Source of the DNA: Candidatus Thorarchaeota archaeon
GTDB lineage: Archaea > Asgardarchaeota > Thorarchaeia > Thorarchaeales > Thorarchaeaceae
Assembly: GCA_019057475.1 (NCBI GenBank)
Contig: DXJO01000014.1
Location: 17,011 to 81,010, forward strand
Reading direction: 5' to 3'
Length of the DNA: 64,000 nt
Shown: positions 8,886 through 17,955 of the stretch, in pieces
Layout of the letters: the number at the start of each line of letters is the position of its first letter
How positions within the stretch are numbered: position 1 is the first letter of the stretch
Notes under the pieces: model-generated
What the model was told of the DNA's origin: nothing
What the model saw: the letters and a program-made list of their open reading frames with translations, nothing else
The model's database searches: none
Program-made: the position numbers and the translations under genes

Positions 8886-9416
8886 ATGTCAGGAGAACAA
8901 CAGACAGTGGCGGATTACGAATTGAAGGACGGCAGCAGAACCCGCATTGAACCATACGAAAATCGTCATGCGGAGTCGATTGCCAATGATCTCTTCGGTG
9001 GGATGTCGGCAGAGGAAGTAAGGCAAGGAAGAGATGGTCTTATCGCTCCGGGCCCGGACGAAGTTCTCAGTGTCTGCGCGCTTAGTGAATCCAAGGTTGT
9101 TGGAGTGTGTACGGGAGTCAGAAAGAGATGGATGGGTGAGAGGCATAGGATAGAGATGGTGCAAGTGGTGGTGGCAGAGGATTTCCAACGCATTGGCATT
9201 GCACGATTCATGCTGAAAGCGATTGCAATGCATTTTGTTGAGAGGGGCGTTGAGATGGTCCAAGTCAGTACAGAAGGAAGCAACGAGAAAGCCATTGCAT
9301 CGTATGAGAGAATAGGTTTCATGGAGTTCGGAGTCTTGAAACGTGGCTTAAAACACGGAAATCGGTATGCGGACGAGGTCATGATGTGGATGAAGATTGA
9401 GGACCTGTTAGGTTGA
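8886..9416 (+). CDS. GNAT-family N-acetyltransferase
   Basis: A 176-residue GNAT protein. The acetyl-CoA-binding motif A is 'VVVAEDFQRIGIARFMLKAI' at about residues 95-114, and motif B includes 'NEKAIASYERIGFMEFG' near 138-154. No ribosome site precedes the start, so a leaderless mRNA is likely. The acceptor substrate is unknown. Confidence 0.85.
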   Translation: MSGEQQTVADYELKDGSRTRIEPYENRHAESIANDLFGGMSAEEVRQGRDGLIAPGPDEVLSVCALSESKVVGVCTGVRKRWMGERHRIEMVQVVVAEDFQRIGIARFMLKAIAMHFVERGVEMVQVSTEGSNEKAIASYERIGFMEFGVLKRGLKHGNRYADEVMMWMKIEDLLG

Positions 9417-9429
9417 AGGTTGTCCTAAG

Positions 9430-10287
9430 TCAGAGGGAGAAGCCTGTTCCCTTCAAGATTCTACTGAAATTGCTAAGACTATTCTGAGCGGATTCTCTGG
9501 GTCGAACTTCGAACACATATTGAGCCGGACTATGTAATCCGGCCAGCAGTCGCAGGCTTGGCTCGAAGTCTATTGAACCAGTTCCGACGACTTGATGGGA
9601 TCCGTGCTTCTTGGACCAATCGTGGACATGAACAACTTCAATGACATTCTTATGTTCTTGAAAGATAGCCCAGTCCTCAGACTTGATCCCAAGGTCGGGT
9701 CCATAGAGCTTTGGAATATCAAGACAGAGTCTGAGACCTGCCGAAAGCAGAGTCCTAATCGCCTCACGAACCATATGATTCCAGGCATGGTTCTCAAGAG
9801 CTATGTGAACGTCTGGCCGCCCATATTCAATCAACTCTGAGAGATTCTCACATAGTGTTTGAAGGTATAGTTCATGATTGCTCTTCAGGAAAGCATCTTT
9901 CTCCCCGCCTGCTGTCCCAAAGCTAGGAGGCAATCCTGCATGCACAACCAGATTCGTCACAGAGTCGCTAACGTCGCGAGCGAAATCAATTATCTGTTTC
10001 ATGTACTCAATGATTGCTAATCGCACAGGAGGGTAAGTTGTGGTTAGACTGAGATCATCGCCTGGAGCGTGGAAACCCCACTCTAAGGAGAGAGTACTGG
10101 ACATCTCCATAAGCTCCGCCCGCATCTTCGGTAGAAACCTCTCAGGGGAGAATCGTGGTACTCCGAGATCGGGCGCGATTCCGGTCCAACTGTTGCTTGA
10201 AGCATATTGAAGAGCGTCTATCAGTGATGTGTCATATATGACATGATAGGCTCGACGAGCAGGGAGATGCATATCTTTCACTAGCAC
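9430..10287 (-). CDS. Sugar isomerase/endonuclease IV-like TIM-barrel protein
   Basis: A protein of up to 285 residues with the pattern of xylose-isomerase-like TIM barrels: 'HIALENHAWN' (metal-ligand Glu) near residue 160, 'VVHVHDW' near 222 and 'YVFEVRP' near 263. This superfamily includes sugar phosphate isomerases/epimerases and AP endonuclease 2. Three starts are possible (GTG 10287, GTG 10281, ATG 10272) and none has a clear ribosome site. It ends just beyond the convergent acetyltransferase. The substrate is unknown. Confidence 0.7.
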   Translation of the reverse strand: MLVKDMHLPARRAYHVIYDTSLIDALQYASSNSWTGIAPDLGVPRFSPERFLPKMRAELMEMSSTLSLEWGFHAPGDDLSLTTTYPPVRLAIIEYMKQIIDFARDVSDSVTNLVVHAGLPPSFGTAGGEKDAFLKSNHELYLQTLCENLSELIEYGRPDVHIALENHAWNHMVREAIRTLLSAGLRLCLDIPKLYGPDLGIKSEDWAIFQEHKNVIEVVHVHDWSKKHGSHQVVGTGSIDFEPSLRLLAGLHSPAQYVFEVRPRESAQNSLSNFSRILKGTGFSL

Positions 10288-10310
10288 AACTCAAACTTAT
10301 GAGCTTGACC

Positions 10311-10844
10311 TCACGCATTCGTTGGCTCCTCTACCCACCATGGCTTTTCCTCGGGCATCTCTGCCCATATTTCAGGAGGTTCAGGAGGGGGTTTTAGCCT
10401 GATAATGAAGATACCAACTATCAGGAGAATGAGTGTGGGTCCCGCCAACCCCATTGGACTATACGGATTCAAGAACCACATAATTTGGTATAGTATGAAG
10501 AGCATTACGAAGGGAAGCTCACTCACGATGCCAAGTGTCAATGTGCGCTTCTTGGTTGTTCGTCCACTGTAGAGTCGGAACATCTGATAAGCGTAGGCTA
10601 ATCGGAGTGCACCAAAGGGCATCATTATAGCGAGGGTGAAGATATTTAATATTTCCAGATATGTTTGGTAAGGTGATGAAATGAAGCCCCAGAGGACTGC
10701 AGTCACAGAAAGATGCAGCCCATCGTAGACGGCGATACTAAATGCAAGTGGTGCAAGGAGAGCTACAAGAGCCATCACGATCCCAACGACTATGGGATTG
10801 ACCGGTTTATCATTGATAGCAGGAGTTTCTGGTTCCTTAGACAT
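10311..10844 (-). CDS. Four-helix membrane protein, duplicated copy A
   Basis: A 177-residue protein with four hydrophobic segments (about residues 17-40, 50-80, 105-125 and 130-150) and a conserved Lys/Arg-rich loop 'RLYSGRTTKKRTLTLGIVSE'. The tail is 'PPPEPPEIWAEMPEEKPWW'. It is closely related to the next gene upstream at 10929, and the DNA identity extends into the 3' flank, so the pair arose by tandem duplication. No family is recognised. Confidence 0.65.
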   Translation of the reverse strand: MSKEPETPAINDKPVNPIVVGIVMALVALLAPLAFSIAVYDGLHLSVTAVLWGFISSPYQTYLEILNIFTLAIMMPFGALRLAYAYQMFRLYSGRTTKKRTLTLGIVSELPFVMLFILYQIMWFLNPYSPMGLAGPTLILLIVGIFIIRLKPPPEPPEIWAEMPEEKPWWVEEPTNA

Positions 10845-10928
10845 GCTGAAATCTCCCCGATGATTTCACGCGCTCATCTGTTCAGAGGGGTCGTCACCTT
10901 AAGTTCCTTTGCTCCAAGCAATGTGAAA

Positions 10929-11396
10929 TCATGCATTCGTTGACTCCTCCGTCCACCATGACTTTTCCTCGGACATCTCCTCCCATATTTCAGGAGATTC
11001 AGGAGGGGGTCTCAATCTGACAATGAGGATGCTGACTATCAGGAGGATGAGTGAGGGGGCCCCCAATGATACTGGACCATATGGATTCAGAAGCCATATG
11101 ATGATGTATGGTATGAAGAGAAACGCGAAGGGAAGCTCACTCACGATGCCAAGTGTCAATGTGCGCTTCTTGGTTGTCCGCCCCTTGTAGAGTCGGACCA
11201 TCTGATAGGCGTAGGCTAATCGGATGAAACCAAAAGGCATCGACATACCGAGGGTGAAGATATCCACTAGTACCAGTTGTGTGTAGTAGGATGATGACGT
11301 GAAGCTCCAGAGAATTGCAATCAAAGAAAGATACAGTCCATCGTAGCTGGAGAGAAAAAAGGCAATTGGTGCAAGGAGAGCCACAAGAGTCATCAC
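10929..11396 (-). CDS. Four-helix membrane protein, duplicated copy B (5' end uncertain)
   Basis: A paralogue of 10311-10844 with the same loop 'RLYKGRTTKKRTLTLGIVSE' and tail. Similarity to copy A begins at 'VGIVMTLVALLAP', encoded from about 11396 (GTG) or 11393 (ATG). The frame stays open to 11504, but that part overlaps the start of the divergent CPBP gene and does not resemble copy A. Copy B has probably lost its original N-terminus and promoter, so it may be a degenerating duplicate. Confidence 0.5.
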   Translation of the reverse strand: MMTLVALLAPIAFFLSSYDGLYLSLIAILWSFTSSSYYTQLVLVDIFTLGMSMPFGFIRLAYAYQMVRLYKGRTTKKRTLTLGIVSELPFAFLFIPYIIIWLLNPYGPVSLGAPSLILLIVSILIVRLRPPPESPEIWEEMSEEKSWWTEESTNA

Positions 11397-11428
11397 AATC
11401 CCAACAATCGTGATTGGGGTTGGTAAGA

Positions 11429-12277
11429 ATGACAACAACTGATACGTTTGAAATTCGCAACTTGATTCTGTTTTATGCAGTAGCGTTTGGTTTTTCATGG
11501 GCATTCTGGATACCGGAGGCTCTATTCTTTGCGGGCATTTTACCGGCTTCGTCTTTCACAGACTTCCTGACAAGCCCTGATAATCCAGCCGCTTGGGGCC
11601 CCATGGTGGCAGCTTTACTTCTGACCTACAAGAAGGGAGGCTTGAGTGGAGTCCGCAATCTTCTCGCAAGGGGCGTGGATCGGAGATTCAAGCCAATTTG
11701 GTACGCAGTAATTTTCTTGGTGATGCCACTAATCACCTTCATCTCCCTCCTTGCGGCAATGGGCCTTGAGGGTTATGTCCCAGTGTTTGAATGGATAGAG
11801 TTCCCTATCGCATTGATTATCGCTTTCATCTATATCCTCCTCCTTGGAGGCCCACTACAGGAAGAGTTTGGGTGGAGAGGGTATGCTCTTGATCGCTTCC
11901 AGGCACGCTTCGACGCACTGACTTCGAGCCTAATAGTGGGGCTGATGTGGGGTCTATGGCACCTGCCACTCTTCTTCATGCCTACGCACACGGTGTACTA
12001 CAACAGACCAATCTGGGGACTTGTGATTTCTACAATCTTCTTGGCCGTACTATTTACATGGGTCTACAACAATACGAATGGTAGCATCCTGGCCGCTCTA
12101 CTCTTCCACACCGTATTCAACTGGTCACATTATGTATTCCCAGTGCTCCAAACCGATTTGGGTGCAACCGCATTCCTAGTGCTGCAATTCGTGGCGGTGG
12201 TGGTTGTGGTCCTCTTCTGGGGCTACAAGCGATTAGTTCGCGAGAAAACGCCTGATACGGGAGGGGCTGTGGAATAG
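11429..12277 (+). CDS. CPBP-family intramembrane metalloprotease
   Basis: A 282-residue polytopic membrane protein with the CPBP (Abi) motifs: Glu-Glu-x3-Arg in 'QEEFGWRGYALDRFQ' near residue 148, 'LMWGLWHLPLFF' near 178, and His in 'AALLFHTVFNWSH' near 232. These residues bind the catalytic metal in the Rce1 superfamily. ATG 11429 follows a GGGGTTGG site and is preferred to a TTG further up. Members process membrane proteins or act in bacteriocin immunity; the substrate here is unknown. Confidence 0.85.
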   Translation: MTTTDTFEIRNLILFYAVAFGFSWAFWIPEALFFAGILPASSFTDFLTSPDNPAAWGPMVAALLLTYKKGGLSGVRNLLARGVDRRFKPIWYAVIFLVMPLITFISLLAAMGLEGYVPVFEWIEFPIALIIAFIYILLLGGPLQEEFGWRGYALDRFQARFDALTSSLIVGLMWGLWHLPLFFMPTHTVYYNRPIWGLVISTIFLAVLFTWVYNNTNGSILAALLFHTVFNWSHYVFPVLQTDLGATAFLVLQFVAVVVVVLFWGYKRLVREKTPDTGGAVE

Positions 12278-12326
12278 CAAGCCCAAGGGGCAGATTGCTT
12301 CCCTGCACGTTGGATTCCGATCCATC

Positions 12327-12767
12327 TCAGATTGCAGAATGCAAATCCTGAGCGGCTTCCCTATTCGCGTCCGCCAGTAGTTCGAGGGCGTAAGCAGCCT
12401 CGCTCAAGAAGTCAATCTTGGCCGCAGCATGCATGTAGAACTCGTGAAGCTTTGTTTCTATCGCAGCTGCAGTTTCGCGAACAACCCCATCATCAGCGCC
12501 CTCGGGAAAAACAATCACTGGCTTGTGGACTTCAGAGTCCAACCCAGCGATTGGCTCAAGAATCATCTCTGTGACGTTCTCTCTGCGTACGCGTAACAGT
12601 GTCTTGATTCGCTTTTGGCCTCGATGAAACAGGTTTTCAAGCAGTTTCCCAAGACCTGGGTCCGTTACTGCACCAATGGCTGATTCATAGAAGCTGCTAA
12701 CTTCAGCCTCAATGTCCAATGCAAACTTCACTACTGCCCCAAAGGTTGTAAGTTCCACATGTATCAC
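12327..12767 (-). CDS. Degenerate rubrerythrin/ferritin-like helical protein
   Basis: A 146-residue, mostly helical protein. 'ALDIEAEVSSFYESAIG' near residues 16-32 resembles the first helix of a ferritin-like domain (Glu and Tyr in place), but the usual Glu-x-x-His metal motifs are missing in both halves, so it probably binds no diiron site. It lies 13 bases downstream of mmsA on the same strand and is probably co-transcribed with it. A complete rubrerythrin-like protein is encoded at 57603. Confidence 0.5.
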   Translation of the reverse strand: MIHVELTTFGAVVKFALDIEAEVSSFYESAIGAVTDPGLGKLLENLFHRGQKRIKTLLRVRRENVTEMILEPIAGLDSEVHKPVIVFPEGADDGVVRETAAAIETKLHEFYMHAAAKIDFLSEAAYALELLADANREAAQDLHSAI

Positions 12768-12780
12768 CCAGAGTCATGCA

Positions 12781-14244
12781 CTAAAACCATCGAGTAATGA
12801 CTACCTTATTCTCTGTAAAGAAGCTCACCGCATCTTGGCCTTGTCCGTGTAGGTCACCCAAGAACGAATCCTTCATCCCAGAGAAGGGAAATGTAGCAAT
12901 TGGCGCAGCAACTCCGATGTTAATACCAATGTTTCCAGCCTTAACGCGATACTGGTAGTTTCTGGCAGTTTTCCCGCTGGTCGTAAACACAGACGATGCG
13001 TTTCCATATCGATTGGCATGAATAACGTCTATGGCCTCATCGAGGTCTTTCACATGAACAATTGACATGACCGGTCCAAAGATCTCCTCTCGTGCGATGG
13101 TCATCTTGGGTTTCACATCGCTAAAGATGGTTGGACCAATGAAGAACCCTTTCTCGTATCCAGGAATTTGAATACCCCGACCATCCATCAGAAGCTCTGC
13201 ACCTTCTTTAACTCCTTTGTCAATGAAACCTAGAACTCGGTCCATTCCACTCTTTGAAGCCATCGGGCCCATCTGAACCCCCTCTTCCAGCCCATTGCCT
13301 ACGATTATGTTCTTGGCTCCTTCAACAACCGCTTTCTTCAAAGGCTCGTAAATTTCACCAACTGCTAATAGGACTGCACCACTAAGACAGCGCTGGCCAG
13401 CACAACCGAAGAACGAAGTCATGATTGCGGGCACGGTGCGCTCCAAATTGGCATCCGGCATTACAGTAAGGAAGTTCTTTGCACCTCCTTGAACCTGAGC
13501 CCGCTTCCCCTGCTCTCCAGCCTTCTTATACAAGAGCTTGCCAACACGAGTTGAACCTACAAATGACATGCCTACTGTATCGGGACTCTCAAGAAGGGCG
13601 TTTACTGCTTCAAGGCCGCCATGGACCATGTTCATGACGCCTCTTGGAAGTCCTAGTTTATGAATAATCTCAAACTGTTTGACCTGGCTCAACGGAACTT
13701 GTGGCGAGGGTTTCACGATGTATGTGTTTCCACACCCGATTGCAAATGGCCAAAACCAAGTAGGCACCATAGCCGGAAAGTTGAACGGAGCAACGCAGAA
13801 GAAGACACCAAGAGGTTGTTTGATGACCATCTCATCAATACCGGAAGCAATGTCTTCGGTATTGTAGCCCATCTGAAGAGATGGAACGCTTGTGGCGCAC
13901 TCTAGGTTCTCAATCGTACGACGGTACTCGCCACGTGATTCGTCAAGGGCTTTGCCCTGCTCCATGGTTAGTATCTTTGATAACTCTTCGAAATTCTCCT
14001 CGAAGGCATCCCTGATTCGATTAAGATGTCGGACACGGGTGAGTGCAGGCGTTGCTCGCCATCGATTGAAGGCAGCCTTTCCCGCCTCAATTGCTTGCAG
14101 TGTTTCTTCCCTAGTGCTCATGGGAGTCTTTGCCAGGAGTTCACCTGTGGCGGGATTGATAACATCCTGTGTGTCCTTGGCTTTGGACTCTACCCAACGT
14201 CCATTGATGTAGTTCTTGACGACTTCTACGCCCAAAATGTTCAC
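12781..14244 (-). CDS. mmsA: Methylmalonate/malonate-semialdehyde dehydrogenase (CoA-acylating)
   Basis: A 487-residue aldehyde dehydrogenase. 'NYINGRWVESKA' at the N-terminus, 'PFNFPAMVPTWFWPFAIGCGNTYI' type spacing near 150, and the nucleophile in 'FFGCAGQRCLSG' near residue 284 (second Cys) are characteristic of the MMSDH (mmsA/iolA) branch. It converts methylmalonate semialdehyde to propionyl-CoA, or malonate semialdehyde to acetyl-CoA. In this locus it would be the last step of pyrimidine degradation after the aminotransferase. Length is normal for the family. Confidence 0.9.
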   Translation of the reverse strand: MNILGVEVVKNYINGRWVESKAKDTQDVINPATGELLAKTPMSTREETLQAIEAGKAAFNRWRATPALTRVRHLNRIRDAFEENFEELSKILTMEQGKALDESRGEYRRTIENLECATSVPSLQMGYNTEDIASGIDEMVIKQPLGVFFCVAPFNFPAMVPTWFWPFAIGCGNTYIVKPSPQVPLSQVKQFEIIHKLGLPRGVMNMVHGGLEAVNALLESPDTVGMSFVGSTRVGKLLYKKAGEQGKRAQVQGGAKNFLTVMPDANLERTVPAIMTSFFGCAGQRCLSGAVLLAVGEIYEPLKKAVVEGAKNIIVGNGLEEGVQMGPMASKSGMDRVLGFIDKGVKEGAELLMDGRGIQIPGYEKGFFIGPTIFSDVKPKMTIAREEIFGPVMSIVHVKDLDEAIDVIHANRYGNASSVFTTSGKTARNYQYRVKAGNIGINIGVAAPIATFPFSGMKDSFLGDLHGQGQDAVSFFTENKVVITRWF

Positions 14245-14313
14245 GTCCAGGTCGGAACTGAATAGCGCGTTTGATTACTATTTGACTCTTCTGTTGCACA
14301 CTCGAACTAGGGC

Positions 14314-15528
14314 TTATCTGGTGTGAATGAACTCTATTGCTTCGGAATCACACACAACTGCACACAAGCCACACCCATCGCACTTCTCTGGGTTGATGAC
14401 TGCGACGCCATCTCGCATTTGAATTGCCACGTAGCCACCATCAGCGCACGCAATAACACAGTTCTTGCATCCCGTGCACTTCTCATTGATTACTCTGGCA
14501 ACGACGGGAGGAAGCTTGCTAAGAGCGGTCCAAGTTGTGATTTTGGGCAGAGCCAGGCCGACCAGTTCCTCAAGGGTTTCGTAACCCTTGCGCTCCATGA
14601 ATTTAGTCATTCCATCGGTAATTGTTCTAATTATGGAGAAGCCATGCCACATGACTGCAGTGCAGATTTGTAGCGATCTGGCGCCGACCATGAGGTACTC
14701 TACGGCGCTGGTCCAGCTATCGATGCCACCAATGCCAGATATCGGGGTGTCTGGAAACGCCTTGGCAATCTGTGAAACGACTCGAAGTCCCACTGGTCGG
14801 ACTGCTGGGCCGCAGAAGCCACCATAGGTGCTGAGCTGTTCCTTTCGATCCAAGCCGTAAGCAATAGGAAGCGGAGTTACTGTTTCAACATCGACACCAA
14901 TGAGTGACTCAATCGTATTGATTGCCGACAGCGCATCAGCGCCCCCCTTCACCGCGGCTTGAGCAATCGGTACGATATCTGTGACATTAGGTGTCAGTTT
15001 CACAAATAATGGTAAGTCTGTTCCCTTCTTCGCTGCTTGAGTGACTTGCTCAACAAGAGTTGGGTCCTGACCGATGAAGGCGCCCATGTGTTTCTCAGGT
15101 GAGCCGTGAGGACAAGAAACATTGATCTCGATTGCGTCGACACCGGTCTGGGAGATGGTTTCCGCCAATGATGTCCACCCCTCGGGTTCAGGGCTACTCA
15201 TGATACTGGCAACCAGCACAAAGTCATCGGGTGCTTCTGCCTTGATCTTTGGAATCCAGTCCTCAGTCCACGTCGACAGGGGCTCACGAGAGAGAAGCTC
15301 TATGTTGTTCATGCCTATTAGTTTGCTACCCGTTCGCAGAGCGCCCAATCGCGTTCGTGGATCAACAGTGGGTTCCTCTGTGACAGTCTTGATGACAGCA
15401 CCGCCCCAGCCAACTCGGGCGGCTCGGAGGATGTGGCGCGCATCCATTGCGGGAGGCGCAGATGATAGCAGAAAGGGATTCTTGAATTGAAGCCCTGCAA
15501 ACTCTATTGCCAAGCGGTTAGACGACAC
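14314..15528 (-). CDS. preA: Dihydropyrimidine dehydrogenase, PreA-type
   Basis: A 404-residue flavin-binding TIM barrel plus ferredoxin domain. The N-terminal 'FKNPFLLSSAPP' and 'VGWGGAVIKT' match the dihydroorotate/dihydropyrimidine dehydrogenase fold. 'INVSCPHGSPEK' near residue 140 carries the catalytic Cys region of dihydropyrimidine dehydrogenases. Two [4Fe-4S] motifs occur at about 340-395 ('CTGCKNC' and 'CDGCGLC'). GTG 15528 is chosen because homology begins there and GGAGAAGTGAT precedes it; the frame runs on to 15732 but would overlap the divergent aminotransferase. It reduces uracil or thymine. The NADH-oxidising partner PreT is not in the window. Confidence 0.85.
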   Translation of the reverse strand: MSSNRLAIEFAGLQFKNPFLLSSAPPAMDARHILRAARVGWGGAVIKTVTEEPTVDPRTRLGALRTGSKLIGMNNIELLSREPLSTWTEDWIPKIKAEAPDDFVLVASIMSSPEPEGWTSLAETISQTGVDAIEINVSCPHGSPEKHMGAFIGQDPTLVEQVTQAAKKGTDLPLFVKLTPNVTDIVPIAQAAVKGGADALSAINTIESLIGVDVETVTPLPIAYGLDRKEQLSTYGGFCGPAVRPVGLRVVSQIAKAFPDTPISGIGGIDSWTSAVEYLMVGARSLQICTAVMWHGFSIIRTITDGMTKFMERKGYETLEELVGLALPKITTWTALSKLPPVVARVINEKCTGCKNCVIACADGGYVAIQMRDGVAVINPEKCDGCGLCAVVCDSEAIEFIHTR

Positions 15529-15570
15529 GATTTCATCACTTCTCCAGCTCTGATGTCTTGGAAACCCCTC

Positions 15571-15587
15571 CCCTAAAGTCTTTAGGG
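15571..15587. promoter_or_regulatory. Perfect 17-base palindrome between preA and the aminotransferase gene
   Basis: CCCTAAAGTCTTTAGGG is perfectly symmetrical about its central T. It lies in the 69-base space between the divergent starts at 15528 and 15598, 10 bases from the latter. Position and symmetry suggest an operator for a dimeric regulator of the pyrimidine locus. No second copy was found beside the other genes of the locus. Confidence 0.55.
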
Positions 15588-15597
15588 CGAATGTAAC

Positions 15598-16971
15598 ATG
15601 CAATTCGCCACCGACGCGGAATTGGTGAATAAGATGGATAATGACTTGGTTCCGGAAGATCTTCGTAAGGAATACACTAAGGATGAGATTATAGAGATTG
15701 AGAAGAAGTACCTCGCTCCAGCGGTGGGTCATTACTACAAAGACCCCGTTCTCTTCGTTCGAGGCGAAGGAGCCACTCTGGAAGACGCTTCAGGAAAGCA
15801 CTACATAGACCTGTTTGCTGGCATCTGCACAACAATCACAGGATATAATCACCCGAAGTATGTATCCACAATCCAATGGCAGGCCGAACGATTGGTGTAC
15901 ACGAGTTCCCTTTACGCCACCATTCCGTATGCAGTGCTCGTAAAACGGCTTGCTGAGATAGCCCCATCAGGCCTATCTAGGTCATTTATTGTCAACAGTG
16001 GCTCAGAAGCCATTGAAGCGGCTATCTTCATGGCTCGAAAATACAAGAGCAATCCTTACGTCGTTGCATGCCAGCGGGCCTATCATGGACGTACCACCTT
16101 GGCCAGGGAACTCTCAAGCGCGGGGTGGCGTACTGTCCCAGAGGGGCACCCATCTGGTGTTCGCTTCACTCCATATGGATACTGCTACAGGTGCCACTTT
16201 GGCAAGGAGTTCCCGGACTGCGACTTTGAGTGTGCACGTTATCTTCGGGAAGTGATACGTACTCAGACCAACAATGCCATTGCTGCATTCATTGCTGAGC
16301 CGATTCAGGGGGTTGCAGGTATCATTCAGCCGCCTTCTGAGTACTTCAGGATTGTATATGAGATTGTGAAGGAGTACGGGGGGCTTTACATCTCTGACGA
16401 GGTGCAGACAGGGTTTGGTAGAACTGGATCCAAATGGTGGGGGATTCAACATGCGGGTGTGGACCCTGACATCATCACGCTTGCAAAGGGTTTCGGCAGT
16501 GGGATTCCAATTGGGGGATTCATCACACGCCCAGAGATTGCCGCAAATTACGCTGTGACTGATGCCTTTGCAACTTTCGGAGGTAATCCTTTGTCGTGCG
16601 CAGCCGCTGTGGCTGTCATAGATATAATCCAAGAAAGCAAATACCTAGAGAGAGCTGCGAAACTTGGCGCTCTCTTGAAAAAGAAACTGGAGTCACTCCA
16701 AGAGGACCACAAATTGGTGGGTGAGGTTCGAGGCCAAGGATTGATGCTGGGTGTAGAACTAGTTCGTGATAGAACTACCAAAGAGCCTGCTGTCCAAGAG
16801 ATGCTCCAAGTGATGGAACTATGCAAGACCCGAGGGCTGCTGATCGGGAAGGGCGGACTTGACGGCAATGTGATCAGGTTTCAGCCACCACTCGAACTCA
16901 CAGCTGCGCAGATCGATGAGGCGTGCGCCATCCTTGATGAAGCCTTCACAGAGGTCGAAAAAGGCCTGTGA
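15598..16971 (+). CDS. Class III aminotransferase, likely beta-alanine:2-oxoacid type
   Basis: A 457-residue PLP enzyme of class III. 'NSGSEAIEAAIFMAR' near residue 131 binds the phosphate, Asp in 'GLYISDEVQTGFGRTG' near 268 contacts the pyridine ring, and Lys in 'ITLAKGFGSGIPIGG' near 297 would form the Schiff base. A Cys-rich stretch 'YGYCYRCHFGKEFPDC' occurs in the AGXT2-like branch. Placed among pyrimidine degradation genes, it most likely converts beta-alanine (or 3-aminoisobutyrate) to the semialdehyde used by mmsA. GABA or alanine-glyoxylate activity cannot be excluded. Confidence 0.85.
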   Translation: MQFATDAELVNKMDNDLVPEDLRKEYTKDEIIEIEKKYLAPAVGHYYKDPVLFVRGEGATLEDASGKHYIDLFAGICTTITGYNHPKYVSTIQWQAERLVYTSSLYATIPYAVLVKRLAEIAPSGLSRSFIVNSGSEAIEAAIFMARKYKSNPYVVACQRAYHGRTTLARELSSAGWRTVPEGHPSGVRFTPYGYCYRCHFGKEFPDCDFECARYLREVIRTQTNNAIAAFIAEPIQGVAGIIQPPSEYFRIVYEIVKEYGGLYISDEVQTGFGRTGSKWWGIQHAGVDPDIITLAKGFGSGIPIGGFITRPEIAANYAVTDAFATFGGNPLSCAAAVAVIDIIQESKYLERAAKLGALLKKKLESLQEDHKLVGEVRGQGLMLGVELVRDRTTKEPAVQEMLQVMELCKTRGLLIGKGGLDGNVIRFQPPLELTAAQIDEACAILDEAFTEVEKGL

Positions 16972-16980
16972 TGTGCCCAT

Positions 16981-17853
16981 TTAGAGCTTGGTTAGGTCTC
17001 CGTAGCTGTCTGGTCGGCGGTCCCTGTAGAACTGCCAAGTGTTCCGGACCTCGCGGATAAGATCCAAATCGATATCGGCCACGATTAGCTCTTCCTTGTC
17101 TCGAGAGCCTTGGGCAACGAGATTTCCTCGTGGGTCAGCCACGTAAGAGCTACCGTAAAATGTGCCAGTCTTCCAAGGTTCTTCACCCACTCGATTGATG
17201 GCCGCTATGAAGTATCCGTTTGCCACAGCATGTGCGGGTTGTTCCAGAATCCATAGGTGCTCAGAGAGACCTGCAACAGTGGCGGATGGATTGAAAACTA
17301 TCTCGGCACCATTCAAACCAAGGGCTCGCGCTCCTTCTGGAAAATGACGATCATAGCATATGTAGATGCCAACCTTGCCTACTGAGGTCTCGAAGACAGG
17401 ATATCCAAGATTGCCCGGACGGAAGTAGAACTTCTCCCAGAAGCCCGGGTCGAGATGCGGAATGTGCATCTTTCTCATCTTGCCTAGAAGACTTCCATCA
17501 GAGTCAATGATAATGGCAGTGTTATAGTAAATGCCAGCCATTTCCTCCTCGTACATTGGAACAATCAGAACAAGATTGTTTTTCCTTGCCAAATTGCACA
17601 TGCGTTCTGTTAGAGGGCCAGGAATAGGCTGCGCGTACTTGTACCATCGCCGATTTTGCTCCGCACAAAAGTAGGGCCCATAGAATAGCTCTTGAAAGCA
17701 TAAAATCTGAACTTCTTTCTTCTTTGCAGCAGCGGCAAAGTTCTCATGCTTCCGAATCATCTTTTCGATGCTTTCTTCAATGGCCTCTTCATCGGTGACA
17801 TCACCGTCCCATTTGGCTTGAACAAGACCCACACGCAGATTTCTCACTGTCAT
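16981..17853 (-). CDS. Beta-ureidopropionase-like carbon-nitrogen hydrolase
   Basis: A 290-residue nitrilase-superfamily enzyme. The catalytic triad is visible: Glu in 'CFQELFYGPYF' near residue 54, Lys in 'GKMRKMHIPH' near 125 and Cys in 'GIYICYDRHFPEGAR' near 163. 'YGPYFC' and 'YDRHFPEGAR' are typical of N-carbamoyl-beta-alanine amidohydrolases. It would release ammonia and carbon dioxide from N-carbamoyl-beta-alanine, the product of the divergently transcribed dihydropyrimidinase. It ends 9 bases from the convergent aminotransferase gene. Confidence 0.88.
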   Translation of the reverse strand: MTVRNLRVGLVQAKWDGDVTDEEAIEESIEKMIRKHENFAAAAKKKEVQILCFQELFYGPYFCAEQNRRWYKYAQPIPGPLTERMCNLARKNNLVLIVPMYEEEMAGIYYNTAIIIDSDGSLLGKMRKMHIPHLDPGFWEKFYFRPGNLGYPVFETSVGKVGIYICYDRHFPEGARALGLNGAEIVFNPSATVAGLSEHLWILEQPAHAVANGYFIAAINRVGEEPWKTGTFYGSSYVADPRGNLVAQGSRDKEELIVADIDLDLIREVRNTWQFYRDRRPDSYGDLTKL

Positions 17854-17955
17854 TCACTCCTATGATTTTGGGAATTGAGGAGTAGTTCCCTCGTCTAATA
17901 GGGATTTCCCAAACGATTTATGGCGAGCCCCCCAATGGATTAAGGAGGCTTTTCC

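Noticed and set aside
10929..11504. Full-length start of copy B at 11504
   Set aside because: The extra N-terminus does not resemble the paralogue and overlaps the divergent CPBP gene.
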